The notes under the pieces are model-generated. The model had not been told where the DNA came from. It ran no database searches and saw nothing but the letters and a program-made list of their open reading frames with translations. Made by a program: the position numbers and the translations under genes. Below are positions 53,495-62,321 of a stretch of DNA of 64,000 bases, piece after piece. Within the stretch, counting starts at the first letter, position 1. Every line of letters begins with the position of its first letter. Source of the stretch: DASSUW01 sp963844205. Lineage in GTDB: Bacteria > Actinomycetota > Thermoleophilia > Solirubrobacterales > Solirubrobacteraceae. The stretch spans positions 1 through 64,000 of the forward strand of contig CAWJNK010000005.1 in NCBI GenBank assembly GCA_963844205.1, given 5' to 3'.

Positions 53495-54775
53495 GTGACA
53501 ACCCGGCAACGCGTCGTCGTCGTGGGCGGGGGATTCGGCGGTCTGGAGGCCGTCAAGGCGCTCAGACGACTGCCCGTGGACGTCACGCTGATCGACCGCA
53601 ACAACTACCACCTCTTCCAGCCGCTGACGTACCAGGTCAGCACCGCCGCGCTGTCGCCCGACGAGATCGCCGAGCCGCTGCGCGCGATCTTCCGCGGCGA
53701 CCGCAACGTGCGCGTGCTGATGGGCGAGGTCGACCGGCTCGACCTCGAGCGCCGCCTCGTCACGCTCCGCCCCGAGGTCGACGGGTTGGCGGAGGAGGCC
53801 GTGCCGTACGACACGCTCGTGGTGGCGGCCGGCTCGAGCTACTCGTACTTCGGGCACGACGAGTGGCGCCCGCTGGCGCTCGAGGTCAAGACGCTCGACA
53901 GCGCGCTGCGGGTCAGGTCGCGCATCCTCGCCGCGTTCGAGAGCGCCGAGCTCGCGGAGGACCCGGACACGCGCTCCCGGTGGCTGACGTTCATGGTCGT
54001 CGGGGCCGGCCCGACCGGGGTCGAGATGGCCGGCCAGATCGCCGAGCTGGCGCGCGACACGCTCCCGGGGGACTTCCGGGCGATCGACCCGAGCGACGGA
54101 CGCGTGCTGCTCGTGGAGGCGGCCGACCGCATCCTGCCGGCCTTTCCGGAGGCGCTGTCCGAGCGTGCCAGGCGCGCGCTCGACGATCTCGGCGTCACGT
54201 CGCTCGCCGGCCATACCGTGATCGACGTCGATCCGGAGTCGGTTCAGGTTCGCGGGCCGGACGGGGAGAGCGAGCGGATCGCGTGTCGCACGGTCGTGTG
54301 GGCCGCCGGGGTCGAGGCGTCCCCGCTCGCGCGCGTCCTCGCCGAGGCGTCCGCATCCGAGGTCGACCGTGCCGGGCGGGTCACCGTCGAGCCCGACCTC
54401 ACCCTTCCGGGGCGCCCCGAGGTCCTCGCGATCGGCGATATGGCCCGGATCCGCGGCGGCGCGCTGCCGGGGCTCGCCCCGGTGGCCAGGCAGCAGGGCC
54501 GGTACGCCGGGCGCCTGATCGGCGACCGGCTCGCCAAGCGGTCGACGCCCGCGTTCCGCTACCGCGACCGTGGCAATCTCGCCACGATCGGGCGCGCGCG
54601 GGCGGTCGCGGACCTCCACCGCCTGCGCCTGACCGGCTTCCCGGCGTGGGCGATCTGGCTCGTGGTCCACCTCGTGTACCTGGTCGGGTTCGAGAACCGC
54701 GCCGTCGTGCTCGTCCGCTGGGCGTACAACTTCTTCACCCACGGCCGCGGCGGCCGGCTGATCACCCACTCTTGA
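53495..54775 (+). CDS. ndh: Type II NADH dehydrogenase
   Basis: 426 residues from GTG 53495. RVVVVGGGFGGLEAVKALRR binds FAD; DRNNYHLFQPLTYQVSTAAL is the NDH-2 signature; FMVVGAGPTGVEMAGQIAEL binds NADH; VVWAAGVEASPLARVLAEAS and VLAIGDMARIRGG follow. The C-terminal amphipathic helix AWAIWLVVHLVYLVGFENRA and VRWAYNFFTHGRGGRLITHS anchors it to the membrane. It passes electrons from NADH to quinone without pumping protons, so with cytochrome bd it forms a minimal non-pumping respiratory chain. Its stop overlaps the -35 of the next promoter. Confidence 0.94.
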   Translation: MTTRQRVVVVGGGFGGLEAVKALRRLPVDVTLIDRNNYHLFQPLTYQVSTAALSPDEIAEPLRAIFRGDRNVRVLMGEVDRLDLERRLVTLRPEVDGLAEEAVPYDTLVVAAGSSYSYFGHDEWRPLALEVKTLDSALRVRSRILAAFESAELAEDPDTRSRWLTFMVVGAGPTGVEMAGQIAELARDTLPGDFRAIDPSDGRVLLVEAADRILPAFPEALSERARRALDDLGVTSLAGHTVIDVDPESVQVRGPDGESERIACRTVVWAAGVEASPLARVLAEASASEVDRAGRVTVEPDLTLPGRPEVLAIGDMARIRGGALPGLAPVARQQGRYAGRLIGDRLAKRSTPAFRYRDRGNLATIGRARAVADLHRLRLTGFPAWAIWLVVHLVYLVGFENRAVVLVRWAYNFFTHGRGGRLITHS

Positions 54776-54798
54776 AGCGGGCGCGCCGACGCCTATCA
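54772..54798 (+). promoter_or_regulatory. Promoter of the glycosyltransferase-TreT operon
   Basis: TTGAAG-N15-CTATCA, 8 bases before GTG 54807. Confidence 0.55.
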
Positions 54799-54806
54799 GC
54801 GGCAGA

Positions 54807-55952
54807 GTGGACGACTACCGCCGCGGCGACAACACCGTTCAATACACACGACCCAGCTCGGCACCCGGTCGCGGGCGCGTCGAGCCGTCGACAGAGCGCC
54901 GGCTTCGCATCGCGATGTTGGCGCCGCCGTGGATCCCGATCCCGCCGCCCGGCTACGGCGGCATCGAGTTCGTCGTCGCCCTGCTGTGCGACGCGCTGGT
55001 CGAGCTGAACCACGACGTCGAGCTCTTCTGCGCTCCCGGCTCGAGCTCGCGCGCCACCGTCCACCCGCTGCTCGACGAGCCGCACCCCGACAGCATCGAG
55101 CGCGCGCTGTTCGAGGCCGACCATGTCGGGCGCGCGTTCCGCGCCATCGACGCGGCAGCTGAGAACGGCGCCCCGTTCGACGTCGTGCACGACCACTGCG
55201 GCTACACGCCGCTGGCGATGGCGGATCGCCTCGACACGCCGCTCGTGCACACCGTGCATGGCCCGTTCGACCGCGACACCAAGCCCTATTACGCGATCAA
55301 CGGCCGCAACGGGGCCGTCGTCTGCATCAGCCGGGCGCAGGCCGGCATGGCGCCCGACCCCGCGATCGTCGACGACGTCGTCCACAACCCGATCGACATC
55401 GACGACTGGCCGGTCGGCTACGAGAAGGACGACTACCTGCTGTGGGTGGGGCGCTTCGTGGCCGAGAAGGGCCCGCAGCGCGCCATCCGCGTCGCGAAGG
55501 CCGTGGGGCGGCGGCTGATCCTCGCCGGCGTCGTGCAGCCACGCCAGGAGCGGTTCTTCGCCGAGGAGATCCAGCCGCATCTCGACGGCGAGCAGATCTC
55601 CTACGTCGGCGAGGTCGGCGGCGCCCGCAAGCAGCGGCTGTTCGCCGACGCGTACGCATTCGTGATGCCGATCCGCTGGCCCGAGCCGTTCGGGATGGTC
55701 ATGGTCGAGGCGATGGCCGGCGGAACGCCGGTGCTGGCCTTCCCCGAGGGCGCGGCGCCCGAGGTCGTCGAAGACCGCGTGTCGGGCTTCCTCGTCGCCG
55801 ACGAGAACGAGATGGCCGCGAGGGTCCCCGACGCCGGACGGCTGGAGCCGCTGCAGGTCCGCCGGTCGGCGGAGCGCTTCGCGCCGGACCGCATCGCCGC
55901 CGGGTACGAGCGGGCCTACCGCGCCGCCGCGCTGCGGAGAGCGCACGCGTGA
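54807..55952 (+). CDS. Family 4 glycosyltransferase
   Basis: 381 residues from GTG 54807. GT-B fold: IAMLAPPWIPIPPPGYGGIE (acceptor-side Gly loop), FDVVHDHCGYTPLAMADRLD, LVHTVHGPFDR, then the donor half with DDYLLWVGRFVAEKGPQRAI and the E-x7-E motif in WPEPFGMVMVEAMAGGTPVL. Proteins of this kind sit before treT in several actinobacteria and may make a trehalose derivative or another glucoside; the donor and acceptor are not visible. Its stop overlaps the treT GTG by 4 bases. Confidence 0.9.
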   Translation: MDDYRRGDNTVQYTRPSSAPGRGRVEPSTERRLRIAMLAPPWIPIPPPGYGGIEFVVALLCDALVELNHDVELFCAPGSSSRATVHPLLDEPHPDSIERALFEADHVGRAFRAIDAAAENGAPFDVVHDHCGYTPLAMADRLDTPLVHTVHGPFDRDTKPYYAINGRNGAVVCISRAQAGMAPDPAIVDDVVHNPIDIDDWPVGYEKDDYLLWVGRFVAEKGPQRAIRVAKAVGRRLILAGVVQPRQERFFAEEIQPHLDGEQISYVGEVGGARKQRLFADAYAFVMPIRWPEPFGMVMVEAMAGGTPVLAFPEGAAPEVVEDRVSGFLVADENEMAARVPDAGRLEPLQVRRSAERFAPDRIAAGYERAYRAAALRRAHA

Positions 55953-57394
55953 GCCTCTCACCGTTCGTGGTCGCGATCCCGCCGCGGAGCCCCGACCGCT
56001 TCCGCGCGGTCCTCGCTCCGGAGCAGGTCGAGCGGCTCGAGCGCGCGATCGACGAGGGGCGGCGGCTCCTGGACGGCCACGTGGTCTGGAACGTGAACTC
56101 GACCGCCAAGGGCGGCGGCGTCGTGGAGCTGCTGCGCCCCCTCGTCGGCTATACGCGCGGCGCCGGCGTCGACGCGCGCTGGGTCGTCATCGAGGGCACG
56201 CCCGAGTTCTTCGCCGTCACCAAGCGCATCCACAACCGCCTGCACGGCGCCGAGGGCGACGGCGGCGCGCTCGACGACGAGGCCCGCCAGGTCTACGAGT
56301 CGGTGCTCGCCGAGAACCTCGCGGGGTTCCCCGGCGACGTGCGCCCCGACGACATCGTGATCGTCCACGACCCGCAGCCGGCCGGTCTGATCGGCGCCTT
56401 GAAGGAGCGCGGCGCGGCGGTGATCTGGCGCTGCCACGTCGGCATCGAGACGCCCAACGATCTCACCCGCGAGGCGTGGGCGTTCCTGCGGCCGTATGTG
56501 CACGACGCGGACGTCTACGTGTTCTCGCGCGAGTCGTTCGCGTGGGAGGGCCTCGACCGCGAGCGCCTGGTCGTGATCCACCCGACGATCGACGCGTTCG
56601 CGCCCAAGAACGTCGACATCGATCGCGACGCCGTGCGCGCGATCCTCGCCGTCGCCGGGCTGGTGCCCGACGCCGGTGCGAGCGCCCCGGTCACGTTCGA
56701 GCGCCAGGACGGTACCGCCGGCCGCGTCGAGCGCCGGGCGCGCCTCATCGAGGACGCGCCGCTGGCGCCCAGCACGCCCGTCGTGCTGCAGGTGTCGCGG
56801 TGGGACGCGCTGAAGGATCCGATCGGCGTCATCCGCGGGTTCGCCGAGCACGTGCCGGCCGCCACGGGCGCGCACCTGGTCTACGCCGCGCCGGACGTCG
56901 AGTCGGTCGCCGACGACCCCGAGGGCGCGCGCGTGCTGCGCGAGGCGATCGAGCTGCGCGAGACGTTGCCCGAGGCCGCTCGCCGCCGCATCCACTACGC
57001 CTCGCTGCCGATGGAGGACCTGGACGAGAACGCCATGATGGTCAACGCGCTCCAGCGCCACGCCAGGGTCGTCGTCCAGAAGAGCCTCGCGGAGGGCTTC
57101 GGCCTCACCGTGGCGGAGGCGATGTGGAAGGCGCGGCCGGTGGTCGCGTCGCGCATCGGGGGGATCCAGGAGCAGATCGTCGACGGCGACAGCGGCGTGC
57201 TCCTCGACGACCCGCGCGATCTGGCCGCGTACGGCGCCGCCCTCACGGCCCTGCTGGACGACGAGCAGCGCGCCGAGCGCATGGGCGCCCGCGCGCGCGA
57301 GCGGGTCCGCGACCGGTTCCTGAACGTCCGCGCGCTGATCGACTACGGCAACCTCATCCGCAGCTTGCTGCCGGCTCGCGCGAGCGCGCGCTGA
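55949..57394 (+). CDS. treT: Trehalose synthase, glycosyltransferring (TreT)
   Basis: 481 residues from GTG 55949. The N-terminal half has VVWNVNSTAKGGGVVELLRP, ARWVVIEGTPEFFAVTKRIH, RPDDIVIVHDPQPAGLIGAL and IWRCHVGIETPNDLTREAWA; the C-terminal GT-B half has VLQVSRWDALKDPIGVIRGF and QKSLAEGFGLTVAEAMWKAR. TreT joins NDP-glucose and glucose to give trehalose reversibly. The product protects against drying, heat and osmotic stress. A TreT-N-domain-like protein (18317) and a GH15 enzyme that could act on trehalose (15242) are in the same window. Confidence 0.9.
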   Translation: MSLSPFVVAIPPRSPDRFRAVLAPEQVERLERAIDEGRRLLDGHVVWNVNSTAKGGGVVELLRPLVGYTRGAGVDARWVVIEGTPEFFAVTKRIHNRLHGAEGDGGALDDEARQVYESVLAENLAGFPGDVRPDDIVIVHDPQPAGLIGALKERGAAVIWRCHVGIETPNDLTREAWAFLRPYVHDADVYVFSRESFAWEGLDRERLVVIHPTIDAFAPKNVDIDRDAVRAILAVAGLVPDAGASAPVTFERQDGTAGRVERRARLIEDAPLAPSTPVVLQVSRWDALKDPIGVIRGFAEHVPAATGAHLVYAAPDVESVADDPEGARVLREAIELRETLPEAARRRIHYASLPMEDLDENAMMVNALQRHARVVVQKSLAEGFGLTVAEAMWKARPVVASRIGGIQEQIVDGDSGVLLDDPRDLAAYGAALTALLDDEQRAERMGARARERVRDRFLNVRALIDYGNLIRSLLPARASAR

Positions 57395-57395
57395 C

Positions 57396-57423
57396 TTGAC
57401 AGCCAGCGGTCCTCGTCCTACCA
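57396..57423 (+). promoter_or_regulatory. Promoter of second uspA-like gene
   Basis: TTGACA-N16-CTACCA, 10 bases before ATG 57434; it starts one base after the treT stop. Confidence 0.55.
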
Positions 57424-57433
57424 GCATCCTCCG

Positions 57434-57940
57434 ATGGCGAGACCGGTGATCGTGTGCTACGACGGGTCGAAAGCCTCGGTCGAGGCGCTCGACTACGCGG
57501 TCGCACTGCTCCCCTCGGCGCCCGTGCTCGTCGTCACCGTGTGGCGCGAGCTCACCGAGGAGATGCTGGCGTCGGGCGCCGCTCCGCCGGCCGGCGATCC
57601 CGTCGAGGTCAACGTGCAGAGCCGACGTGCGGCACGGGAGGCGGCGCACGAAGGCGCTGAGCGGGCAAGGGCCGCCGGTCTGAAGGCCGAGCCGCTCGTG
57701 GTCGAGACGACCGGTCCGATCTGGAAGGCGATCGAGCGCGTCGCGCACGAGCGCGACGCAGCGCTCATCGTCTGCGGCACCGGGCGCAGCGGGCTCAAGA
57801 CCGTGATGCCGGGTGAGGTGGCCATCGCGCTGGTGCAGCACGCCAGCAGGCCGGTCCTGGTCGTGCCGACCAGCAGGGCCGCCGCCGAGCGCCGAAAGGC
57901 CGCCGAGCGCGATCAGCGCTCGCGCGAGGCGATCCGGTAG
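57434..57940 (+). CDS. Universal stress protein (UspA family), copy 2
   Basis: 168 residues, single Usp domain: PVIVCYDGSKASVEALDYAV, VLVVTVWRELTEEMLASGAA, ALIVCGTGRSGLKTVMPGEV and SRPVLVVPTSRAA. The ATP motif G-2x-G-9x-G(S/T) is altered: GTGRSG is kept but the later glycine-serine pair reads MPGEVA, so nucleotide binding is uncertain. A lysine/arginine-rich helical tail of about 20 residues follows. Its 3' end overlaps the end of the convergent MFS gene by 28 bases. Confidence 0.9.
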   Translation: MARPVIVCYDGSKASVEALDYAVALLPSAPVLVVTVWRELTEEMLASGAAPPAGDPVEVNVQSRRAAREAAHEGAERARAAGLKAEPLVVETTGPIWKAIERVAHERDAALIVCGTGRSGLKTVMPGEVAIALVQHASRPVLVVPTSRAAAERRKAAERDQRSREAIR

Positions 57941-59757
57941 GTCCGCCCGCGCCCGCGCTCGACGCGCCCCTCGCGGACCGCCGTCCGCAGCGCCGACCCG
58001 TAGCGGCCCGGGCCCCAGTGACGCGCGTCGAGATGCCGCGCGAGCTCGCTGCGGACGAGATCTCCGTGCTCGGCAAGCATCTGCATGATGAGCTCGAGCT
58101 CGCGATCGAGCGCGCGATCGGCGGCATTGCGCTGACGACCGGTCGCCCCGGCCGTCCCGAGCATGCCCGGCGAGTAGAACGTGCCGCCGTAGCCGGGACC
58201 CGGCCGCAGGCGCCGCGTGCGATCGTCGGCGTGGCGGCGGGCGATCCGCTCGCGCACCTGCGCCTCGTCGACCCGCTCGGCCTCGGGGACCTCCGACGGA
58301 CCACTGTCGACCTCCTCGGCCGTCAGCGGCGTCGCGATGTCCTCGAGCGCCTTCTGCTCGGCGCGCACGCCCCAGAGGAGCTCCACGATGCCGCCGAGCA
58401 GCATCGCCCCCGCGCCGATGAGGAAGCCGGTCGCGACCTGCTCGGGGTTGCCGCTGTGGATGAACTGGCCGAACAGGTACGGGCCGCTGATGCCGCCGAC
58501 CGCGGTGCCGACGGCGTAGAAGAGCGCGATCGCCAGCGCCCTCGTCTCCATCGGGAAGATCTCGCTGACCGTCAGGTAGGCCGAGCTGGCGCCCGCCGAC
58601 GCGAAGAAGAACGTCGCCAGGACGAGCGCCATGAAGCCCCACGTGCCGAGCGCGTCCTCGCGCAGCAGCAACGCCAGCGCGGCGACGATCGCCGCCGACG
58701 CCAGGTACGTGCCCGAGATCATCGGCACGCGCCCGACGGTGTCGAAGAACCGCCCGAGCAGGAGCGGGCCCATGAAGTTGCTGAGCGCGAACAGCACCAT
58801 GAAGTACGGCACGTCGCCGGAGGCAACCTCGAAGAACTCGTTGAGGATCGTCCCGAGATCGAACGTGACCGCGTTGTAGAGGAACGCCTGCCCGACGAAC
58901 AGCGACAGCCCCAGCGCCGCGCGGCGCGGATAGCGCTTGGCCGTGACGGCTGCGATCTCGCGGAACGGGATCGCGTCTCGCTGGCGAACGGTGATGTAGC
59001 GGTCCGCCGGCGCCAGCTCCTGGCCCGTCTCCTCGCGCACCTCCTCCTCGATCTGCCGGACGATGCGCTCCGCCTCCTCCTCGCGGCCATGGATGAACAG
59101 CCAGCGCGGGCTCTCGGGGACGTGACGGCGGACGAGCAGGACCCCGAAGCCCAGGATCGCGCCCGACGCAAAGGCGATCCGCCACCCGAGGTCGGCGGCG
59201 AACAGCGCCTCGTCGAGCAGCAGCAGCGAGACGAGCCCGCCGATGGCGGCGCCGACCCAGAAGCTGCCGTTGATCGCGAGGTCGACCCGGCCTCGGTTGC
59301 GCGCCGGGATCAGCTCGTCGATGGCGGAGTTGATCGCCGCGTACTCGCCGCCGATCCCCGCGCCGGTGAGGAACCGGCACACCCAGAAGTACCACGCCTC
59401 GGTCGCGAACGCGGTCGCGACCGTGGCGCCGATGTACAGCGCCAGCGTGAGCATGAACAGCTTCTTGCGGCCGTAGCGGTCGGTGAGCTGACCGAACAGC
59501 AGCGCGCCGAGACACGCCCCCGTCACGTAGAGCGCCGCCGCGGTGCCGACGTCGGCGGCCGTGAGGTCGATGCCCGAGCCCGGCTCCGTCATCCGCGGCG
59601 CGATCGCGCCGACGATCGTGACCTCGAGGCCGTCGAGCACCCAAACGGTGCCGAGGCCGATGATGATCCGCCAGTGGAACCTGGACCAGGGCAGACGGTC
59701 GAGTCGCGCCGGGACGTTGGTGCGGATCGCGCGGAGCGCGTGCGTGGGCGCGGTCAT
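57913..59757 (-). CDS. MFS transporter with a C-terminal winged-helix-like extension
   Basis: 614 residues. Twelve helices of the sugar/phosphate-proton symporter type: IIIGLGTVWVLDGLEVTIVG, the A-motif GQLTDRYGRKKLFMLTLALY, FLTGAGIGGEYAAINSAIDE, RRHVPESPRWLFIHGREEEA, and the second A-like motif GRFFDTVGRVPMISGTYLAS. After the last helix about 130 residues follow: a charged linker (EEVDSGPSEVPEAERVDEAQ) and ELELIMQMLAEHGDLVRSEL, ARHLDARHWGPGRYGSALRT, AVREGRVERGRGRTYRIA, which looks like a winged helix. Such a cytoplasmic tail is not usual in MFS proteins. Substrate unknown. Confidence 0.88.
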   Translation of the reverse strand: MTAPTHALRAIRTNVPARLDRLPWSRFHWRIIIGLGTVWVLDGLEVTIVGAIAPRMTEPGSGIDLTAADVGTAAALYVTGACLGALLFGQLTDRYGRKKLFMLTLALYIGATVATAFATEAWYFWVCRFLTGAGIGGEYAAINSAIDELIPARNRGRVDLAINGSFWVGAAIGGLVSLLLLDEALFAADLGWRIAFASGAILGFGVLLVRRHVPESPRWLFIHGREEEAERIVRQIEEEVREETGQELAPADRYITVRQRDAIPFREIAAVTAKRYPRRAALGLSLFVGQAFLYNAVTFDLGTILNEFFEVASGDVPYFMVLFALSNFMGPLLLGRFFDTVGRVPMISGTYLASAAIVAALALLLREDALGTWGFMALVLATFFFASAGASSAYLTVSEIFPMETRALAIALFYAVGTAVGGISGPYLFGQFIHSGNPEQVATGFLIGAGAMLLGGIVELLWGVRAEQKALEDIATPLTAEEVDSGPSEVPEAERVDEAQVRERIARRHADDRTRRLRPGPGYGGTFYSPGMLGTAGATGRQRNAADRALDRELELIMQMLAEHGDLVRSELARHLDARHWGPGRYGSALRTAVREGRVERGRGRTYRIASRER

Positions 59758-59789
59758 CGTGCGCCTCCACGGCGGTACGGTGGGCGGCG

Positions 59790-60032
59790 ATGCTGAGCTG
59801 CCGCCTGCTCGGCCACCGCTTCCGCTTCAGCAGCGACGGACCGACGATGCGATGGGCGTGCGAGCGCGGCTGCGGCGCCGGAGGCGAGAAGCGCTACGCG
59901 ACCGCGGACGACGCCGCGCGCTATGCGCGGGCGTTCGACCGCGAGGACCGGCAGGACCTCGGGCGCCGAGCGCCGGTCGGGCTTCTCCCGTTGCGATTGA
60001 TCAGAGCGGCAGTGCACCGACGTCGGAAGTAA
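59790..60032 (+). CDS. Small conserved cysteine-containing protein
   Basis: 80 residues: LSCRLLGHRFRFSSDGPTMR, WACERGCGAGGEKRYATADD, AARYARAFDREDRQDLGRRA and PVGLLPLRLIRAAVHRRRK. The block MRWxCERGCGAxGEKRY followed by an acidic helix DREDRxDLGRRAP is a pattern I know from short unnamed actinobacterial proteins. Two cysteines in CERGC may bind metal. It starts 32 bases from the divergent MFS start, with no recognisable common promoter between them. Confidence 0.65.
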   Translation: MLSCRLLGHRFRFSSDGPTMRWACERGCGAGGEKRYATADDAARYARAFDREDRQDLGRRAPVGLLPLRLIRAAVHRRRK

Positions 60033-60066
60033 GTCCTCGCGCGCGCTCCTCAAGGCCACGCGACGC

Positions 60067-60648
60067 TCACGGCACGGGCAGCGCGCGTGCGAGGCCGATC
60101 ATCAGCGCGCCCGAGAAGATCAGGTCGACCCCGACGACCAGCCCGATCGCCCAGGCCGCGGAGTCAGGCAGCTCCAGCGCGATCAGCAGGCCGAGTGCGA
60201 ACGACAGCACGCCGCCGAGCACGAGCATCCCGGCCCCGGGCGTGCCACGGCCGGCGATGCCGATCGCGATCCGGGCGGCGCCGATCGCGACGAACCACAA
60301 CGAGAGCACCACCGTGAGCGTGAACGTGCCCTCCAGCGGCGCCACCAGGATGTAGACGCCCGCGACGAAGGACAGGACTGCCAGCAGCAGCCGCAGCGCC
60401 ATGCGCGTCCGGTCGCGCGTCGCGAACGCGTCGACCGCGTACATGGCGGCGGCGAAGACGAGCAGCCAGCCGACGAGGATGGCGGTCGCGACGGAAGCGA
60501 TGTTCGGCAGCACGATGGCGACGACGCCGCCGAGCAGGGCGAGGACACCGGCGATCGTGAGCCAGCGGCGCGTGCGCCTGAGCTCCTCGGCCTGGTCCGC
60601 GCTAGAGCCCGTTCCGGCGAAGGGCGTGGCTGATGAGGCGGTTCCCAC
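60067..60648 (-). CDS. HdeD/DUF308 family membrane protein
   Basis: 193 residues from GTG 60648, six membrane helices arranged as paired repeats: WLTIAGVLALLGGVVAIVLP, ATAILVGWLLVFAAAMYAVD, LLLAVLSFVAGVYILVAPLE, TLTVVLSLWFVAIGAARIAI, GMLVLGGVLSFALGLLIALE and AIGLVVGVDLIFSGALMIGL. This is the HdeD (acid-resistance membrane protein, DUF308) pattern. Mechanism unknown; the family responds to acid and other stress. The promoter at 60657-60683 ends 8 bases before the start. Confidence 0.9.
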   Translation of the reverse strand: MGTASSATPFAGTGSSADQAEELRRTRRWLTIAGVLALLGGVVAIVLPNIASVATAILVGWLLVFAAAMYAVDAFATRDRTRMALRLLLAVLSFVAGVYILVAPLEGTFTLTVVLSLWFVAIGAARIAIGIAGRGTPGAGMLVLGGVLSFALGLLIALELPDSAAWAIGLVVGVDLIFSGALMIGLARALPVP

Positions 60649-60656
60649 GTTCCGCC

Positions 60657-60683
60657 CGATAGGCCTTCGCCCGAGCGCGACAA
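60657..60683 (-). promoter_or_regulatory. Promoter of hdeD-like gene
   Basis: TTGTCG-N15-CTATCG on the minus strand, directly before GTG 60648. Confidence 0.55.
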
Positions 60684-60694
60684 GCGTGGGAGCG

Positions 60695-61516
60695 TCATGT
60701 CAGCGCCTCTGTGTAGGCCCGTGGCAGCTCGCTGAGCAGGTCCGACCACTCCTTGTCCGGGATCGACTCGCGCAGCGTCGTGAACACCGCCCGTGCGTGG
60801 TCGAGCGCCTGCTCGCGCGAGACGCCCTCGCGCTCGGCGACACGAGCGACGAACTCGTCGAGCGACATGCGCTGCGCCTTACCGCCCGTGCGGTCGCGGC
60901 CGCGCTCGAGCGAGGGCCGCAGCTCGTCCGGCAGGGCGTCCGCGAGGTCGTCGGCCTCGCCCCCGGCGATCCGCTCCGCCAGCGTCTCCAGCACCGCCTC
61001 GAGCGCCCGCCGCGCCGCGTGGCGATCAAGGCCGGCGCGGCCCTCGACGCGGTCGAGGATCACGTCGTACGGGAGCGGCTCGGGCGCCGTCGGATCGCGG
61101 CGGCGCCGTGTGGCCTCGCCGACGAGCGGGGCGTAGTCCCTCGGCAGCTCCGCGATCAGCGCGGCCATCTCGCCGCCGCGAACCAGGCGCGCGAGCGCGA
61201 CGAGCACCGCACGGGCGTGGTCCTCCGCGATCGCCGGCTCGGTTCCCTCGCGCTCGGCGACGCGCCGCACGAACTCGACGGCGCCGAACGGCTCCGCGTC
61301 GCCGCGGGGCTCGAGCCAGCGCGCGACGTCGCCCGGCAGGTCGGAGGCGAGATCGCGCGCCGCGCCCGACGAGAGGCGCTCGGCCAGCGTCGCGAGCGTC
61401 GCCTGCGCTGCTTGCTCGGCCTTGGACCAGGAGATGCCGGCCCGCTGCTGGATCGTCGTGATGAAACGCTCGTAGCGCCAGGCGTCGTCGTACTCGTCGT
61501 CGAACAGGTGCGACAT
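60695..61516 (-). CDS. DUF2267 protein, two tandem domains (copy 2)
   Basis: 273 residues; GGAGGTGAGCGG places the start at ATG 61516. First half: FITTIQQRAGISWSKAEQAA, ATLATLAERLSSGAARDLAS, DLPGDVARWLEPRGDAEPFG, FVRRVAEREGTEPAIAEDHA. Second half: ILDRVEGRAGLDRHAARRAL, EAVLETLAERIAGGEADDLA and SLDEFVARVAEREGVSREQA, with the ending RESIPDKEWSDLLSELPRAY. Compared with copy 1 the ending text DKEW is conserved. It forms an operon with copy 3 (4-base spacing) and a membrane protein gene. Confidence 0.88.
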   Translation of the reverse strand: MSHLFDDEYDDAWRYERFITTIQQRAGISWSKAEQAAQATLATLAERLSSGAARDLASDLPGDVARWLEPRGDAEPFGAVEFVRRVAEREGTEPAIAEDHARAVLVALARLVRGGEMAALIAELPRDYAPLVGEATRRRRDPTAPEPLPYDVILDRVEGRAGLDRHAARRALEAVLETLAERIAGGEADDLADALPDELRPSLERGRDRTGGKAQRMSLDEFVARVAEREGVSREQALDHARAVFTTLRESIPDKEWSDLLSELPRAYTEALT

Positions 61517-61520
61517 CCGC

Positions 61521-62318
61521 TCACCTCCTGCGGAGCAGCACGCGGTACTCGCCGGGCAGCTGCGCGGTCGTGTCGTGGAACTCGTCCTCGCCAAGCGCTT
61601 CGCGCAGGACATCGAGCACCGCCCGCGCGTGCTCGGCAGCCTGGCCGCGGTCGACGCCCTCGCGGTCCGCGATCAGCTCCAGGAACGTGTCGAGCGAGAG
61701 CGGCCTCGCCGGCCTGCGCTGGAGCTTCCCGCGCTCGAGCGCGCCTTGCAGCTCGGCCGGCAGCCGGCGCTCGATGTCCTCGACCTGGCCGGCGGTGATC
61801 CGATAGGCGAGCACCTCGAGCACGGCCTCGGCGGCGCGCCGCGCGCGTTGGCGGTCGAGCCCCGCCCGGTCGGCGACACGGCCGACGAACTCCTCGGCCG
61901 ACATGACGGCCAGGTCGCCGGCCGGCGGCGCGACCGGCTCGCGAAGCGCATCGTCGAGCAGCGGCTCGAAGTCCCTCGGGAGCTCGGAACGCAGATCGGT
62001 GAACTCGTCCGGCCCGACCGCGCGCCGGAGCGCGACGAACGCCGCACGCGCGTCGCGCTCCGCTGTCGTGCGGTCGAGGCCCGCGCGCAGGGCGACGCGG
62101 CGCACGAACTCCTCGGCGTGGAACGGCTGGTACGCGCCGGCGGCGTCGAGGCACGCGCGCAGCCCGGCCGGCAGACGCTCGGCGACATCCTCCGCCTCAC
62201 CGGCCGTCAGACGTTCCGCGACCGTCCGCAGCGTGGCGCACGCCGCGCGCTCTGCCTCTGCGGTCGAGGCGTGCGCACGCTCGGCCACGATCGCGATGAA
62301 GTCGTCGTAGTCGAGCAT
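61521..62318 (-). CDS. DUF2267 protein, two tandem domains (copy 3)
   Basis: 265 residues: YDDFIAIVAERAHASTAEAE, ACATLRTVAERLTAGEAEDV, AERLPAGLRACLDAAGAYQP, FHAEEFVRRVALRAGLDRTT, LPRDFEPLLDDALREP; second half FVGRVADRAGLDRQRARRAA, EVLAYRITAGQVEDIERRLP and QLPGEYRVLLRRR. It is the closest relative of copy 1 at 29710 (both have RAACATL, PFHxxxFVxRxAxRA, LPRDFxPLLDxA), suggesting duplication and transposition of the gene. Its function is unknown. Confidence 0.88.
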   Translation of the reverse strand: MLDYDDFIAIVAERAHASTAEAERAACATLRTVAERLTAGEAEDVAERLPAGLRACLDAAGAYQPFHAEEFVRRVALRAGLDRTTAERDARAAFVALRRAVGPDEFTDLRSELPRDFEPLLDDALREPVAPPAGDLAVMSAEEFVGRVADRAGLDRQRARRAAEAVLEVLAYRITAGQVEDIERRLPAELQGALERGKLQRRPARPLSLDTFLELIADREGVDRGQAAEHARAVLDVLREALGEDEFHDTTAQLPGEYRVLLRRR

Positions 62319-62321
62319 GGA

